Part shown: in pieces, positions 9,061 to 16,953 of the stretch
Layout of the letters: every line of letters begins with the position of its first letter
How positions within the stretch are numbered: the first letter of the stretch is position 1
Source of the DNA: a virus
DNA: 30,180 nucleotides
IMG/VR virus record: IMGVR_UViG_3300013119_001059
Span: 1 to 30,180 of that record
Direction: 5' to 3' (one strand)
Position numbers and translations under genes: made by a program
The notes under the pieces: model-generated
What the model was told of the DNA's origin: nothing
The model's input: only the letters and a program-made list of their open reading frames with translations
Database searches by the model: none

Positions 9061-9920
9061 CAGTCGAGCCCCGTTGCTGGATTATTGAAAGTGGGCCAGT
9101 CGATATCTGGTGCGGTGAACTGCATGCCGAGGATGGCCTTACCCGCCGACTCGACGTAGAGGATAGCCTCTCGGCAGACCTGCAGCAGCAGCAGCAGGTT
9201 TCTCAGGTCCGGCCAGTCCGTAGACGCGTCGAAATCACCGATGGCGTCCTGGGCCGTAGTGATCTTCTGCGTGACCGAGTACAGCTTGCCCGCAGGCGTG
9301 TCGGGGTCGTTCTTGTTGCCTGGCAGGAAGGACTCGATGATCATCATCTGGTTGATGAAGCTCTGCACGATGCCTGCGATCAAGCCTGCGATGATGAGGA
9401 TGTTGGCCGACTCCTGCTTGAGGTTAGCCTGCGCGCAGTTACCGATCTCCACCGTGTACGGGTCGGGGTCGAGCAGTGCTGCCTTGATCAGCGTGATCTG
9501 CGCGTCGATGGCGTCCAGCAGGCTGATGATGTCGTCGATCATGCTGCGCAGGGCGACCATGATGTCCACCAGTAGCTTGACGTAGGCTATCGGGGGGAAC
9601 AGTGCGGCCAAGTCCGCGAGCGCTGCGGTCAGCTTCTCGAGGCAGTTGATCACCGGCATGGGTGATAGCTCCTCGACTGCGTCCTTGACCGCCCGGGCGC
9701 ACTTCTCCAGCGCCAAGATCACCGCCAAGATCTTGAGGATGGTCCAGAAGGGCGCAGCAGCCGGCAGCGCGGCATTCAGTAACCGGAAGGCGTGCGTCGA
9801 GACTCTGGGCACCTCGTTGAGTGAGCTGGCGAAGGCTTTCAGCGAGCCCATGCCAGGGATGGTGATCTCCAGGTCTTCTGGGCGTAGAGGAAGCTCAACA
9901 CATGTGACTGGCGTAGCCAT
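9060..9920 (-). CDS. Unknown hydrophobic helical baseplate-core protein
   Basis: A 286-residue protein that I do not recognise. It is mainly helical and unusually hydrophobic: AAAPFWTILKILAVILALEKC, LFPPIAYVKLLVDIMVAL, MIDDIISLLDAIDAQITLIK and ANILIIAGLIAGIVQSFIN. These could be membrane-spanning or buried in a helical bundle; charged residues within several of them favour a bundle with one or two genuinely hydrophobic stretches. The C-terminus ends TAPDIDWPTFNNPATGLD. It is wedged between the CIS-tube-like gene and gp25 with one-base overlaps on both sides, so it is almost certainly expressed with the hub and wedge. A role in the baseplate core or in inner-membrane contact during injection is possible but unproven. 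Confidence 0.75.
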   Translation of the reverse strand: MATPVTCVELPLRPEDLEITIPGMGSLKAFASSLNEVPRVSTHAFRLLNAALPAAAPFWTILKILAVILALEKCARAVKDAVEELSPMPVINCLEKLTAALADLAALFPPIAYVKLLVDIMVALRSMIDDIISLLDAIDAQITLIKAALLDPDPYTVEIGNCAQANLKQESANILIIAGLIAGIVQSFINQMMIIESFLPGNKNDPDTPAGKLYSVTQKITTAQDAIGDFDASTDWPDLRNLLLLLQVCREAILYVESAGKAILGMQFTAPDIDWPTFNNPATGLD

Positions 9921-10546
9921 TACTTCGTCTTCCCCGTTTGCGCATTGTAGCCCAAGCCCTGCGCCATGACCTTGGGAGTCACACGCAGCTGTGTCGCAGT
10001 TTCCAAGAATGTCAGCGCGAGCTTATACTCTAGCGGGTAGCCCGACCGGTTGAAACGCTCATAGGTGATATCCAGCTGTGTCACCACGCCGATGAAGGCC
10101 AAGCTTGCATTTGGCCAGATGATCTCCACACGGGGCGGCGAGCGCCTGGGGCCTGTCGGCACCGTGAGCGACTGGAAGAAGTTGCGGTACTGCAGTGGGT
10201 TGATCTTGTCAGACTCCCACCCCTTGGCAATGAAGATGCCGTAGGCGACCCACAGCTCCATCGAGATCTCGCGCGCGGCAGTGCGGGTGTACTGCACGAT
10301 CTCCTGCGAAAGCCCAATCACCGGCCGCCTGGCATACTGCGGCGCGACCGACTCGCGAAACGACTCGGGGTTGAGCAGTGCGTGTAGCTCGCGCACGGAG
10401 CCGATGCGCTTCGCATTGCGCAGCCGGAACAGCACCAGGTCAGACCTCGCGATGCGGCCGAAGGGGTCGCCCTCGCCCGCCGGCGGGTCGAGAGCCAACT
10501 CGTCCTTGCCGTAGTATGGCGGTACATATTTGCCAGTTGTGGTCAT
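9920..10546 (-). CDS. CIS-tube/Afp7-like baseplate hub protein
   Basis: A 208-residue protein resembling the tube/hub-adaptor proteins of contractile injection systems (Afp7/Pvc7). Visible hallmarks are ALLNPESFRESVAPQY near residue 55, a middle strand ISMELWVAYGIF, then RSPPRVEIIWPNASLAFIGV and QLDITYERFNRSGYPLEYKLALTF. In the family, NPx-S, PPxVxFxWG, GVVxxVxxxxTxFxxxGxPxRA and a final strand occur in this order; here the WG is WP and PxRA is PLEY. Afp7-type proteins often carry a LysM domain at their end; none is visible here, while a separate LysM gene lies at 12484-12828. The start overlaps the gpV gene by four bases (ATGA). Confidence 0.65.
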   Translation of the reverse strand: MTTTGKYVPPYYGKDELALDPPAGEGDPFGRIARSDLVLFRLRNAKRIGSVRELHALLNPESFRESVAPQYARRPVIGLSQEIVQYTRTAAREISMELWVAYGIFIAKGWESDKINPLQYRNFFQSLTVPTGPRRSPPRVEIIWPNASLAFIGVVTQLDITYERFNRSGYPLEYKLALTFLETATQLRVTPKVMAQGLGYNAQTGKTK

Positions 10547-11115
10547 GCGATCTGCTTACCTCCAAGAACGGACACCACACGCTCTTGAAGCTGCACCATC
10601 AGCCCCTTGACGTCGACCAGCTTCCCATTGATCGTGAACTGGTTTTTAGCTTTCAGCTCGATCATGCCCTTACCGTGGTCTATCTCAAGGTAGCAAGTAT
10701 CGGCCTTGTTCCCGATGCGTAGCGTCTTCGCGTCGTCGTCGATGACGAGCTGGAAGTACTTGGTCTCCAGCGCAACGAGGTCCGTCTGCTTCACCTTATC
10801 CCGCGCAGCCACTGCAGCCAAGCGCTGGCTCACCGGCTGCGTGCCGGGGATGTAGAAGGCCTCCTCGAGGTTGCCCTGAATGAAGCCCACCAGCACCTGC
10901 GAGCCCTGGCGTGGGAGCATGTGTGCGCCGTAATCCTCGTAGCCAGCAGGGTAGCCAACTGGTGCTGCCCAGACCGCGCCGCGCTTCGACGTAACAGTGG
11001 TGACCTGAACCAAGACGCGGCCGACGCCCTCCTGATCTTCGTTGTTGATCACGGTGCCCCAGTGCATGCCGAAACGGCGCTGCAGTGCCAGCTCCTGTGC
11101 GTCTGTAAAAGCCAT
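10543..11115 (-). CDS. gpV/gp5-like baseplate spike protein
   Basis: A 190-residue protein with the phage baseplate assembly protein V/VgrG OB-fold. The N-terminal part has the pattern HWGTVINNEDQEGVGRVLVQ, then AVWAAPVGYPAGYEDYGAHM, LPRQGSQVLVGFIQGNLEEA and a short FYIPGT. After a linker near residue 100 the sequence becomes short beta repeats (YFQLVIDDDAKTLRIGNK, TCYLEIDHGKGMIELKAK), consistent with the beta-helical spike. In P2 and T4 the protein forms the membrane-piercing tip. No lysozyme insertion is present, unlike T4 gp5. No PAAR-type tip gene is visible nearby. It shares one base (TAATG) with the gpD gene. Confidence 0.88.
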   Translation of the reverse strand: MAFTDAQELALQRRFGMHWGTVINNEDQEGVGRVLVQVTTVTSKRGAVWAAPVGYPAGYEDYGAHMLPRQGSQVLVGFIQGNLEEAFYIPGTQPVSQRLAAVAARDKVKQTDLVALETKYFQLVIDDDAKTLRIGNKADTCYLEIDHGKGMIELKAKNQFTINGKLVDVKGLMVQLQERVVSVLGGKQIA

Positions 11116-12479
11116 TACCGCTTGCCTCCAGACCCGGCGACAGCCCGAAACTTCTTCGTCACTCGGCTCACTGCATCTAGCGCACGCTCTAGCGTAGTCT
11201 GTGGCAGTCGAGCCTTCCCCTTGCGCCTGCGGCAGCCCTTCTTTTTCGGCCGGATGGGACCGTGGTAATCCACCGCTACGCCGATGGTGCCGGTCTTCGG
11301 ATCATAGGTGTACTTAATTCTGCGTGGGTGCGTTTTGCAAGTGCCGCGCCCGGTCCCACGCAAAGCCAGCTCGGTCGTGTAGCCGCTGTCGTTGATGGTG
11401 TGCTTCGCGGCGAGCACAGTCCACTTGCCGTCAATGATCCGCCCGAAGTTCTCTAAGTCGAGAACCGTGCCGCGGAAGATGCGCGGGTCTCCCACCAGTT
11501 TCAACTTGAGCTTCCAGCGATTCAGTACGTGCCGCTTGAGCCGCACTACAGCCTTCCGCCGGGCGTTGGGCGTCACAGCCTTGATCACGTCGGCAGGTGT
11601 CACAGCAGGCCGCTCTAGCACCTTCTTCAACTCCGTGTTAGCAACACCCGGCAGCTTCAGCTTCTCGTTGTAGGTCCAGAGCGTGTTCTTGCGCCGGTTG
11701 TGCGCTACCGCCTTCACACCCTGCAGGTTGATGCGGTAGTCCCCCTCGACATCCCACTCCAGCAGATCGGGCCCGGCGAAGTAGGTGAGCTCGTTAACCG
11801 GCGCCCGCGGGTAGGCAGGCGAGTGCATGTGAAACTCATCACCCTCGATGTAGAACTCCAGTCCCGCTGAGTCGGCGAGCCGCTCAAGCCCCTGCCACAT
11901 GCTCTCGTCGGTGGCCAGCTCCCAGTAGTCGAAGCGCGGATCGTTGGCGACCGAGTTAGGCGGCGGCGCGGAGGCGCCCCACTCCGTGCCCTCGATATAG
12001 CAGTTGGCCTTCCGGAAGCCCATGGCCAGGGCGGCCTTGAGGGCGATCTGCGACACGCGCGCGTTGGCATACCCGAACTTCCAGTTGCTTTCGATGCGCG
12101 AGTGCGCGGAGACCTTGTGGCAGTTGGCGATCATAGTCACCACGCCGGCGGCGCCGCCCATCGGCGACTCGGTGTCAGCCGCACGGATGGCGGTTCCCTT
12201 GATCTTGACCAGCACCGCATCGTACGGACGCTTGGTTAGCAGGCCGTCGTAGCCCCACGTGATGCGAAACTTCAGCCCCAGGATGAGCACCGCCAGGTTC
12301 ATGGCCTTGCCGTCCGAGTTGTCGAAGCCCATCTCGAACCGCGGGAACTTGCGTGGCTCATTGATGTACTCGAAGGATACCAGCCGCTCCTCCAACTCAC
12401 GAGCCGTGACACACTTCGGCCCCGAGAGGATGCGAAGCCTCACATGTGGATGCAGCGTGTCGTAGTTGCCCAGGGTCAT
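11115..12479 (-). CDS. gpD/gp27-like baseplate hub protein
   Basis: A 454-residue protein placed exactly where the late control D family (T4 gp27, VgrG N-terminal part) sits, between gpX/LysM and gpV. Evidence is the order plus sequence features: a beta-barrel start (HPHVRLRILSGPKCVTARELEE), the central WELATDESMWQGLERLADSAGLEFYIEGDEFHMHSP segment typical of the hub family (a helix followed by an active-site-like strand in gpD proteins), then a second barrel with WTVLAAKHTINDSGYTTELALRG. The last about 90 residues are very basic (KKKGCRRRKGKARLP), a tail not usual for P2 gpD. It would form the trimeric hub on which gpV stands. Confidence 0.82.
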   Translation of the reverse strand: MTLGNYDTLHPHVRLRILSGPKCVTARELEERLVSFEYINEPRKFPRFEMGFDNSDGKAMNLAVLILGLKFRITWGYDGLLTKRPYDAVLVKIKGTAIRAADTESPMGGAAGVVTMIANCHKVSAHSRIESNWKFGYANARVSQIALKAALAMGFRKANCYIEGTEWGASAPPPNSVANDPRFDYWELATDESMWQGLERLADSAGLEFYIEGDEFHMHSPAYPRAPVNELTYFAGPDLLEWDVEGDYRINLQGVKAVAHNRRKNTLWTYNEKLKLPGVANTELKKVLERPAVTPADVIKAVTPNARRKAVVRLKRHVLNRWKLKLKLVGDPRIFRGTVLDLENFGRIIDGKWTVLAAKHTINDSGYTTELALRGTGRGTCKTHPRRIKYTYDPKTGTIGVAVDYHGPIRPKKKGCRRRKGKARLPQTTLERALDAVSRVTKKFRAVAGSGGKR

Positions 12480-12483
12480 GTTT

Positions 12484-12828
12484 CTACAAAGCCGACAGCG
12501 GTTGATCCGGTGTGCTGGCCATAGCCTCCTGCGCGATGCTCGCGGGTGGAATCAAGATGGTCTCACCCGGCACCAGTGCCAGTGTCGGGTCGTGGATTGG
12601 CGTCGGCTGGAAGTCAGCGATGACCCACCAGTACTCCGACGCGTCTGGAAGCGCCTCGTCCCAGTACCGCTCCGCGAGGTTGTGCAGCGTGTCGCCGGCC
12701 TCAACGGGATGTGGGGTGATACCCTCCACATCCTGGAAGTATACCCGGTCCCGCAGGGTGAGCACCTTGGCGCCGTTGTCGTCGAAGAAGATCTCCGACA
12801 GGGCGTATCTGCTATCCTCAAAAATCAT
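12484..12828 (-). CDS. LysM/gpX-like tail protein
   Basis: A 114-residue protein with one LysM-type domain in the second half: HPVEAGDTLHNLAERYW, then EYWWVIADFQPTPIHDP and LVPGETILIPP. The G-D-T-L and A-x-x-Y-W plus final I-x-I-P-P are the LysM/phage tail protein X signature. In P2-like and CIS systems the domain joins tail tube or hub to surrounding baseplate parts rather than binding peptidoglycan. Spacing is ten bases from the tape measure stop at 12838 and five to the gpD start at 12479. It matches the order tape measure, X, D, V found in many myophages. Confidence 0.85.
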   Translation of the reverse strand: MIFEDSRYALSEIFFDDNGAKVLTLRDRVYFQDVEGITPHPVEAGDTLHNLAERYWDEALPDASEYWWVIADFQPTPIHDPTLALVPGETILIPPASIAQEAMASTPDQPLSAL

Positions 12829-12837
12829 TCCATCACA

Positions 12838-15800
12838 CTACTTGAACATGTTGAGGAGCCAGAGGCCACCGCCGCCTTCTGGTGGAGCATCGGGGCCGCC
12901 GGATTCGGTGGTCTTGCCTGAGACTGCTGGGCTGTTTGACATCTTTCGCAGATGCCCCTCCATGCTCTTGAGCACCTTGCTGTCGTCCGCCCCTCTGTTG
13001 TTCATTGCTGTCAGCGCATGCACCGCCGGGTCATCGCTCTCGGCTGCGGCGCGCTCACGCTTCGTCATGGTGGCCTTCTTGATCACACCATGCAGCGGGC
13101 TGAGGTCAACACCCGTGCCTGTGACACCAATGCGACTCAGTGAGTTGACCAGCTTCTTCTCCTCGGTGAGGTTGGTCGCTGGCTGCATTACCCGTGCACG
13201 CGTATTCTTCATGCGGGCTGTGCTCTTGGTGATCTGCTCCTGCAGATTTCGCTGGTGACTCAGAAGCCGCTGCAGCTCTGCCACAGGTGCCTTCGTGAGC
13301 CTGGCTAGGTTGCTTTTCAGCTCCTTACCCTCATACGCCTCAGCCGACGGCCAGCCTAATACACCCTCACCTATGTCAGCCATGAAACGCCGCGCTAAAC
13401 TCTGCGAAGTCCCTGGATCTGCTACGTCTTTGCTGCCCCACTCATACGGCTTCGCCGATATTGCGTAAGCCTTGGCTAGCTTTTTCCTCGAATGCCACTT
13501 TGCCGGTGCACTTCCGGTTCTACCCCACACCTGCGGCCCCAAGTGCGTGCGGTGTTTATCCGGGCCGTAGGAGCCATACCACTTGCGCCGCGCTGCCCGA
13601 GCCTCAAGGGCAGCCTTCATCTCTGCGTGTTGTATACTGTCGCGGGCGTCAGATATCTCCCTTGCCAAGCTCTTCAAACGGGCCTTTGCTGTCCTGATTA
13701 CCACCCTGTCTCGCCCCGTCTCGACATCGGCCGCCTGACCCAGCTGCTTCTTCTCGGCAGCCAGCTTCTTGTCCAGCATCGCGTTGTACTTCTCCGTCTG
13801 GATCCCCAACGCATGGCCAGCTGCAGCGGTCACCGACGAATTTTTGTGGAAGTTGTTGAGCCCCTTGCCAATAGAATCCAGTGCGGCCTTGAACGTCTTG
13901 GACTCGTTGGTTGTCAACTTCAGCCCCTGGCTCAACAGGGCGAAAGCAATCTGCGCCTTCTTCAGCGTATCACTGTCCACCCGGCCGCGGGCCTCGAACA
14001 CACTCTTGATCACGCCGAACTGCTGACGCGCGAGTGCGGTCTTGGTGATGCCGCCGCCCTCTTTACCCAGCGAGATGGCGGCCTCTAGCTTCGCACCCAT
14101 GAGATCCAACGCCTTGTGCGAGAGCATCGGCGCTTTCTGCTTCATGGTCTTGACCCACCGGTCGACAGCCTCGTCCAAGCTGCTTGCGGTACGCGCCAGG
14201 TCCTTCGACGCGCCGCCGAAGCCGCCGAGCACCTTGAGGAAGTCGCTGTTGCCACGCTTGGCGTCGGCCATCATCCGGTTGATGTCTGCGTCCATGCCGC
14301 CCTGTCCAAACCGGCCCCAGATGGACTCCATCGCGTACATGAGCGCCTCGACGGCAACGAAGGCGATGATCAAGGGGCCAGTTGAACGCGCCAGGACCCG
14401 CACCGCCGCAGTCAGCCCGTAGGCCATGCGCGTGGCAAGCGTCATAGCGCCTGCCCATGCTCTGGTGCTGACAGCAGCACCTCGCATGACATGCGCCTGT
14501 GTAGCTATGGCCACTGTGCTGCTTGCTGTCGACCCTCGTAGAAACTGCATCGCCAGCCCGATGGCCACCTGCGATGCCTTGAATGCCATCGCCAAGCCAG
14601 TGGCCATGACCCAGGTCCCCGCCAGGACGATGATCCCGCCCGCGAGCTTGCGCATTATCATGGCCGTGGTGCTGGTGCCGGAGAACAGCGACTGCAGCTT
14701 GTTCACCAGATCCGTGATCGTGTTGATCATCAACGCCAGCGGTGGCACCACATCCTGCGACACAGTCATAGCCAGCTTCATCAACGCGTCGCGAAGCAGC
14801 GTGAACTGGTTCTCCGTCGTCATCATGAACTCGGTGGTGACGCCCTTGAGCAAGCCAGGGGACTTCATACCCTTGTCCTGCAGATACGCCAGCGCATCAC
14901 CCATGCGTACGATCTTACCCTCGTCGGTGGGGATGCCTGCCATCAGCTGCTGCATCAGCGAGATCCACGGCTTGCCGGCGCGCTTGCCGAAGGCCTTGTC
15001 AATCTCGTGCATGAACCCGCGCCACGTCTGCTCGTTACCCTCTGCAGCACGGGCTAGGTCCATCATGATATCGGAGATGGGACGCAGGCGCTCGCCGGTG
15101 TGAATCACAACGCCAAGCCGCTCCTCGAGCCGGCTGTAGATCCTGGGGTCGGACATCCGCAGCATACCCGTCAGCCAGCCGGTGGCCGCAGACGAGGAGC
15201 TGCGGAAGCCGCGGACGGACAGTGCGAACAGCGGCAGCAGGTCCTTGAAGCCCTTGATGCCGGTCTGCCCCGCAACGGTTGTGACCAACCCCAGCTTCTT
15301 CATGCCCTCAGCCATCTCCGAGACCTGGATGCCGGTGCCACGCTGCATGGCCACCAGATAGTCCAGCGCCTCGGCCGCCTCCCTCGTGCGCAGGTTGAAC
15401 CCACCGATGATCTGCGAAGCGAGCTGTGTTGACTTGGCGACGTTGCCCTCCATGAAGACGTGAGCCATCGACAGGGTGGGAATCAGAGTAGCGGCGGAGC
15501 CCTCAACATCGCGTAGGGCCAGGTTCAGCTTGGTTGCCGCGCTGACCGCCTCGGTCGGAGTGAAGGGGGTGACCTTGGCTGCATCGAACGAAGCACGGCG
15601 CAAGCGCTCGAGGCTGTCCGCGCCAAGACCAGTGGCAGCCCGCATGCGCCCCATCTCGTGCTCCAGGTCCACCGCGGGCTTGATGACTGCCGTCATGGCA
15701 GCTGCTGCCTTCCGGGCCACGATCAAGGCGTTGTACGCCCCGGCCAGCGCCCGGAGCCCGCCGGCTGCTTGCCGCGCAGACTTGTTCGTCTCCTTCATGG

Positions 15801-15906
15801 TTTTGTTCGAGCCCTTCATGGCTCGATTGCCCGCCTGCATTCCCTTCACCACCCCCTTGTCGGTGAAGGTCCAGACGAAACCATATTCGAAGACGGTGCG
15901 GGGCAT
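12838..15906 (-). CDS. Tape measure protein
   Basis: A 1022-residue protein with the typical tape measure layout. The N-terminus is Ala/Lys-rich helix (AMKGSNKTMKETNKSAR), then residues about 80-200 show EHEMGRMRAATGLGADSLERL and EAVSAATKLNLALRDVEGSA, the conserved minor-tail core region. Two hydrophobic segments stand near residues 420-442 (LAGGIIVLAGTWVMATGLAM) and 510-527 (GPLIIAFVAVEALMYAM). The C-terminal half is basic helical sequence. It follows the chaperone pair directly and starts three bases after the -1 extension stop. It sets tail length; at about 1.5 angstrom per residue the tail would be near 150 nm. No lytic transglycosylase or peptidase domain is apparent. Confidence 0.93.
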   Translation of the reverse strand: MPRTVFEYGFVWTFTDKGVVKGMQAGNRAMKGSNKTMKETNKSARQAAGGLRALAGAYNALIVARKAAAAMTAVIKPAVDLEHEMGRMRAATGLGADSLERLRRASFDAAKVTPFTPTEAVSAATKLNLALRDVEGSAATLIPTLSMAHVFMEGNVAKSTQLASQIIGGFNLRTREAAEALDYLVAMQRGTGIQVSEMAEGMKKLGLVTTVAGQTGIKGFKDLLPLFALSVRGFRSSSSAATGWLTGMLRMSDPRIYSRLEERLGVVIHTGERLRPISDIMMDLARAAEGNEQTWRGFMHEIDKAFGKRAGKPWISLMQQLMAGIPTDEGKIVRMGDALAYLQDKGMKSPGLLKGVTTEFMMTTENQFTLLRDALMKLAMTVSQDVVPPLALMINTITDLVNKLQSLFSGTSTTAMIMRKLAGGIIVLAGTWVMATGLAMAFKASQVAIGLAMQFLRGSTASSTVAIATQAHVMRGAAVSTRAWAGAMTLATRMAYGLTAAVRVLARSTGPLIIAFVAVEALMYAMESIWGRFGQGGMDADINRMMADAKRGNSDFLKVLGGFGGASKDLARTASSLDEAVDRWVKTMKQKAPMLSHKALDLMGAKLEAAISLGKEGGGITKTALARQQFGVIKSVFEARGRVDSDTLKKAQIAFALLSQGLKLTTNESKTFKAALDSIGKGLNNFHKNSSVTAAAGHALGIQTEKYNAMLDKKLAAEKKQLGQAADVETGRDRVVIRTAKARLKSLAREISDARDSIQHAEMKAALEARAARRKWYGSYGPDKHRTHLGPQVWGRTGSAPAKWHSRKKLAKAYAISAKPYEWGSKDVADPGTSQSLARRFMADIGEGVLGWPSAEAYEGKELKSNLARLTKAPVAELQRLLSHQRNLQEQITKSTARMKNTRARVMQPATNLTEEKKLVNSLSRIGVTGTGVDLSPLHGVIKKATMTKRERAAAESDDPAVHALTAMNNRGADDSKVLKSMEGHLRKMSNSPAVSGKTTESGGPDAPPEGGGGLWLLNMFK

Positions 15907-15908
15907 TA

Positions 15909-16082
15909 CTACCCTCTTATGCCAGATCGGGCGCGGCGGTGCGCCTGCGCTAGGTCGTCGTTCGCTTTCTCAAGAAACTCGGCCAGTCTGTCGCGCCGGC
16001 TCACGTCAAACTCCTGAAGCTCACTCCACGACACGTTCACAGAGATGCTTTCAGGGGACTGCGCGATGAGCCGAAAAGCCAT
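15909..16082 (-). CDS. Tail chaperone T-part, reached by -1 frameshift or TAATG restart
   Basis: The 57-residue region MAFRLIAQSPESISVNVSWS to the stop at 15909 is the part of the -1 frame downstream of the zero-frame stop. The same frame is open upstream to 16322, but only residues after the slippery site at 16148-16154 look like protein (LLEPEEIYPIPSTADRD); before it the frame is Arg/Pro/Gly-rich shadow. Frameshifting would give a 308-residue fusion: 229 residues of zero frame then 79 of -1. Independent initiation at the ATG overlapping the zero-frame TAA (TAATG, AGGGA upstream) is also possible. Position just before the tape measure matches gpT of lambda and E' of P2. The long form would bind tape measure or tube subunits. 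Confidence 0.7.
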   Translation of the reverse strand: MAFRLIAQSPESISVNVSWSELQEFDVSRRDRLAEFLEKANDDLAQAHRRARSGIRG

Positions 16083-16834
16083 TAGGTCCCTGTCCGCCGT
16101 CGACGGGATCGGGTAAATCTCTTCCGGCTCGAGAAGAACCCCGCCTCGAAAGGGAGGGGAATGTCGAACTGCTGGCCGCAGAACGTGCACTCCATCGGCA
16201 GCATGGTGTCCACGCCACCGCCCAGGTCGTCCACCTGGTCCCACAGGTCGTCGCCGATCCGCGCCGGCAGATCCTCCACCGCGGCGAGGATCTCGTCCGG
16301 GTCGTCGATCTCGCCGAGGCACACCACGCGCCGCGCCAGCTGCAGCGTCAGCAGCCGGTGCTCTTCGGACTTGGGGATGGCGGCGAGGTGCTCCTCGTCG
16401 ACTCCTGTCGCCATGCGCAGCAGGACCTCCGTCTCGTCCAGCAGCTGGGTCTTGATGGGCTGGTTGGTGCGCACCGCCTGCTTGCCCTTCTCAGACACAG
16501 GGGCTACGTCGAGTACGTCCAGCCCCACGGTGTGCTTGAAGTTGCGCTCACACGCTGGGCAGTCGGCCCTGAAGGTGTACTCCGGGCCGTAGGAGAGGAT
16601 GCGCAGCTGGATCAGCGCGAACGTCCTGTCGGCCATCAGCACGCGCTCCCACTGTGGCTCTTCGCCTTCGTAGGGGCCCATGTCGAGGGTGCGCAGCCAG
16701 CAGGTCTGTAGCAGCTCGGTGATGAGGCGGCCCGACTGGGCCAGCTTGCGGTTCGCGAAGAGCTCTTCGTCTTTGACCCGCATCAAGCGGACCACCCCGC
16801 GCAAACCGGAGGGGCAGGTGATTTCGGTTTCCAT
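16082..16834 (-). CDS. Tail assembly chaperone, zero-frame product (G-part)
   Basis: A 250-residue protein with two CxxC pairs: residues 92/95 (RADCPACERNF) and 216/219 (MECTFCGQQFD), suggesting one zinc-binding site. A helical N-terminus (LFANRKLAQSGRLITELLQTC) and the RTFALIQLRILSYGPEY segment resemble T4-type gp26/baseplate-assembly proteins found before tape measure genes. The last 21 residues (SSRKRFTRSRRRRTGT at the end) are Arg-rich and unlike the rest, as expected if they are read only when frameshifting fails. AGGAGA lies seven bases ahead of the ATG. The gene follows the tail tube after a 119-base hairpin-rich gap. The chaperone role is inferred from position and the slippery site. 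Confidence 0.82.
   Translation of the reverse strand: METEITCPSGLRGVVRLMRVKDEELFANRKLAQSGRLITELLQTCWLRTLDMGPYEGEEPQWERVLMADRTFALIQLRILSYGPEYTFRADCPACERNFKHTVGLDVLDVAPVSEKGKQAVRTNQPIKTQLLDETEVLLRMATGVDEEHLAAIPKSEEHRLLTLQLARRVVCLGEIDDPDEILAAVEDLPARIGDDLWDQVDDLGGGVDTMLPMECTFCGQQFDIPLPFEAGFFSSRKRFTRSRRRRTGT
16119..16154 (-). promoter_or_regulatory. Programmed -1 ribosomal frameshift site
   Basis: Reading the minus strand, the heptamer C CCT TTC occupies 16154-16148 and fits X XXY YYZ exactly in the chaperone frame (codons CCT, TTC preceded by a C). After slipping to CCC TTT both tRNAs can re-pair. The -1 frame then stays open for 79 codons to 15909. A possible stem follows with a nine-base spacer: TTCTTC at 16138-16133 pairing with GAAGAG at 16124-16119 across an eight-base loop. 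It is short and A/T-containing, so its strength is uncertain. Protein-like composition switches from zero to -1 frame at the heptamer. Confidence 0.8.
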
Positions 16835-16859
16835 CTCTCGTTCTCCTGTACCTTGGGCT

Positions 16860-16944
16860 CAGCCTCTCCGGAGCGAGGCTGGCGGCCTGGAAGCGAGCCA
16901 GGCAGCTCGTATGCGGCTCCTTGTCCGCGACCGGCCCCGGCCGG
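16860..16944 (-). terminator. Three tandem hairpins after tail tube gene (attenuator candidate)
   Basis: The 119-base gap between tube and chaperone holds three stems in a row: CCGGC/GCCGG around 16931-16944 (four-base loop), GCCTGG/CCAGGC at 16885-16903 (seven-base loop) and CAGCCTC/GAGGCTG at 16860-16881 (eight-base loop). No U-run follows in the direction of transcription, so this is not a textbook intrinsic terminator. It could cut readthrough from the highly expressed tube gene, or protect the tube mRNA 3' end. The rest of the gap holds the chaperone Shine-Dalgarno. Confidence 0.4.
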
Positions 16945-16953
16945 CCATGCTCG

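Noticed and set aside
10543-11115. A lysozyme domain in the spike protein as in T4 gp5
   Set aside because: At 190 residues there is only an OB-fold and a short beta-helical part; no catalytic Glu/Asp lysozyme segment is visible.
12838-15906. A peptidoglycan hydrolase domain within the tape measure
   Set aside because: No transglycosylase, NlpC/P60 or M23 motif is visible in any part of the 1022 residues.
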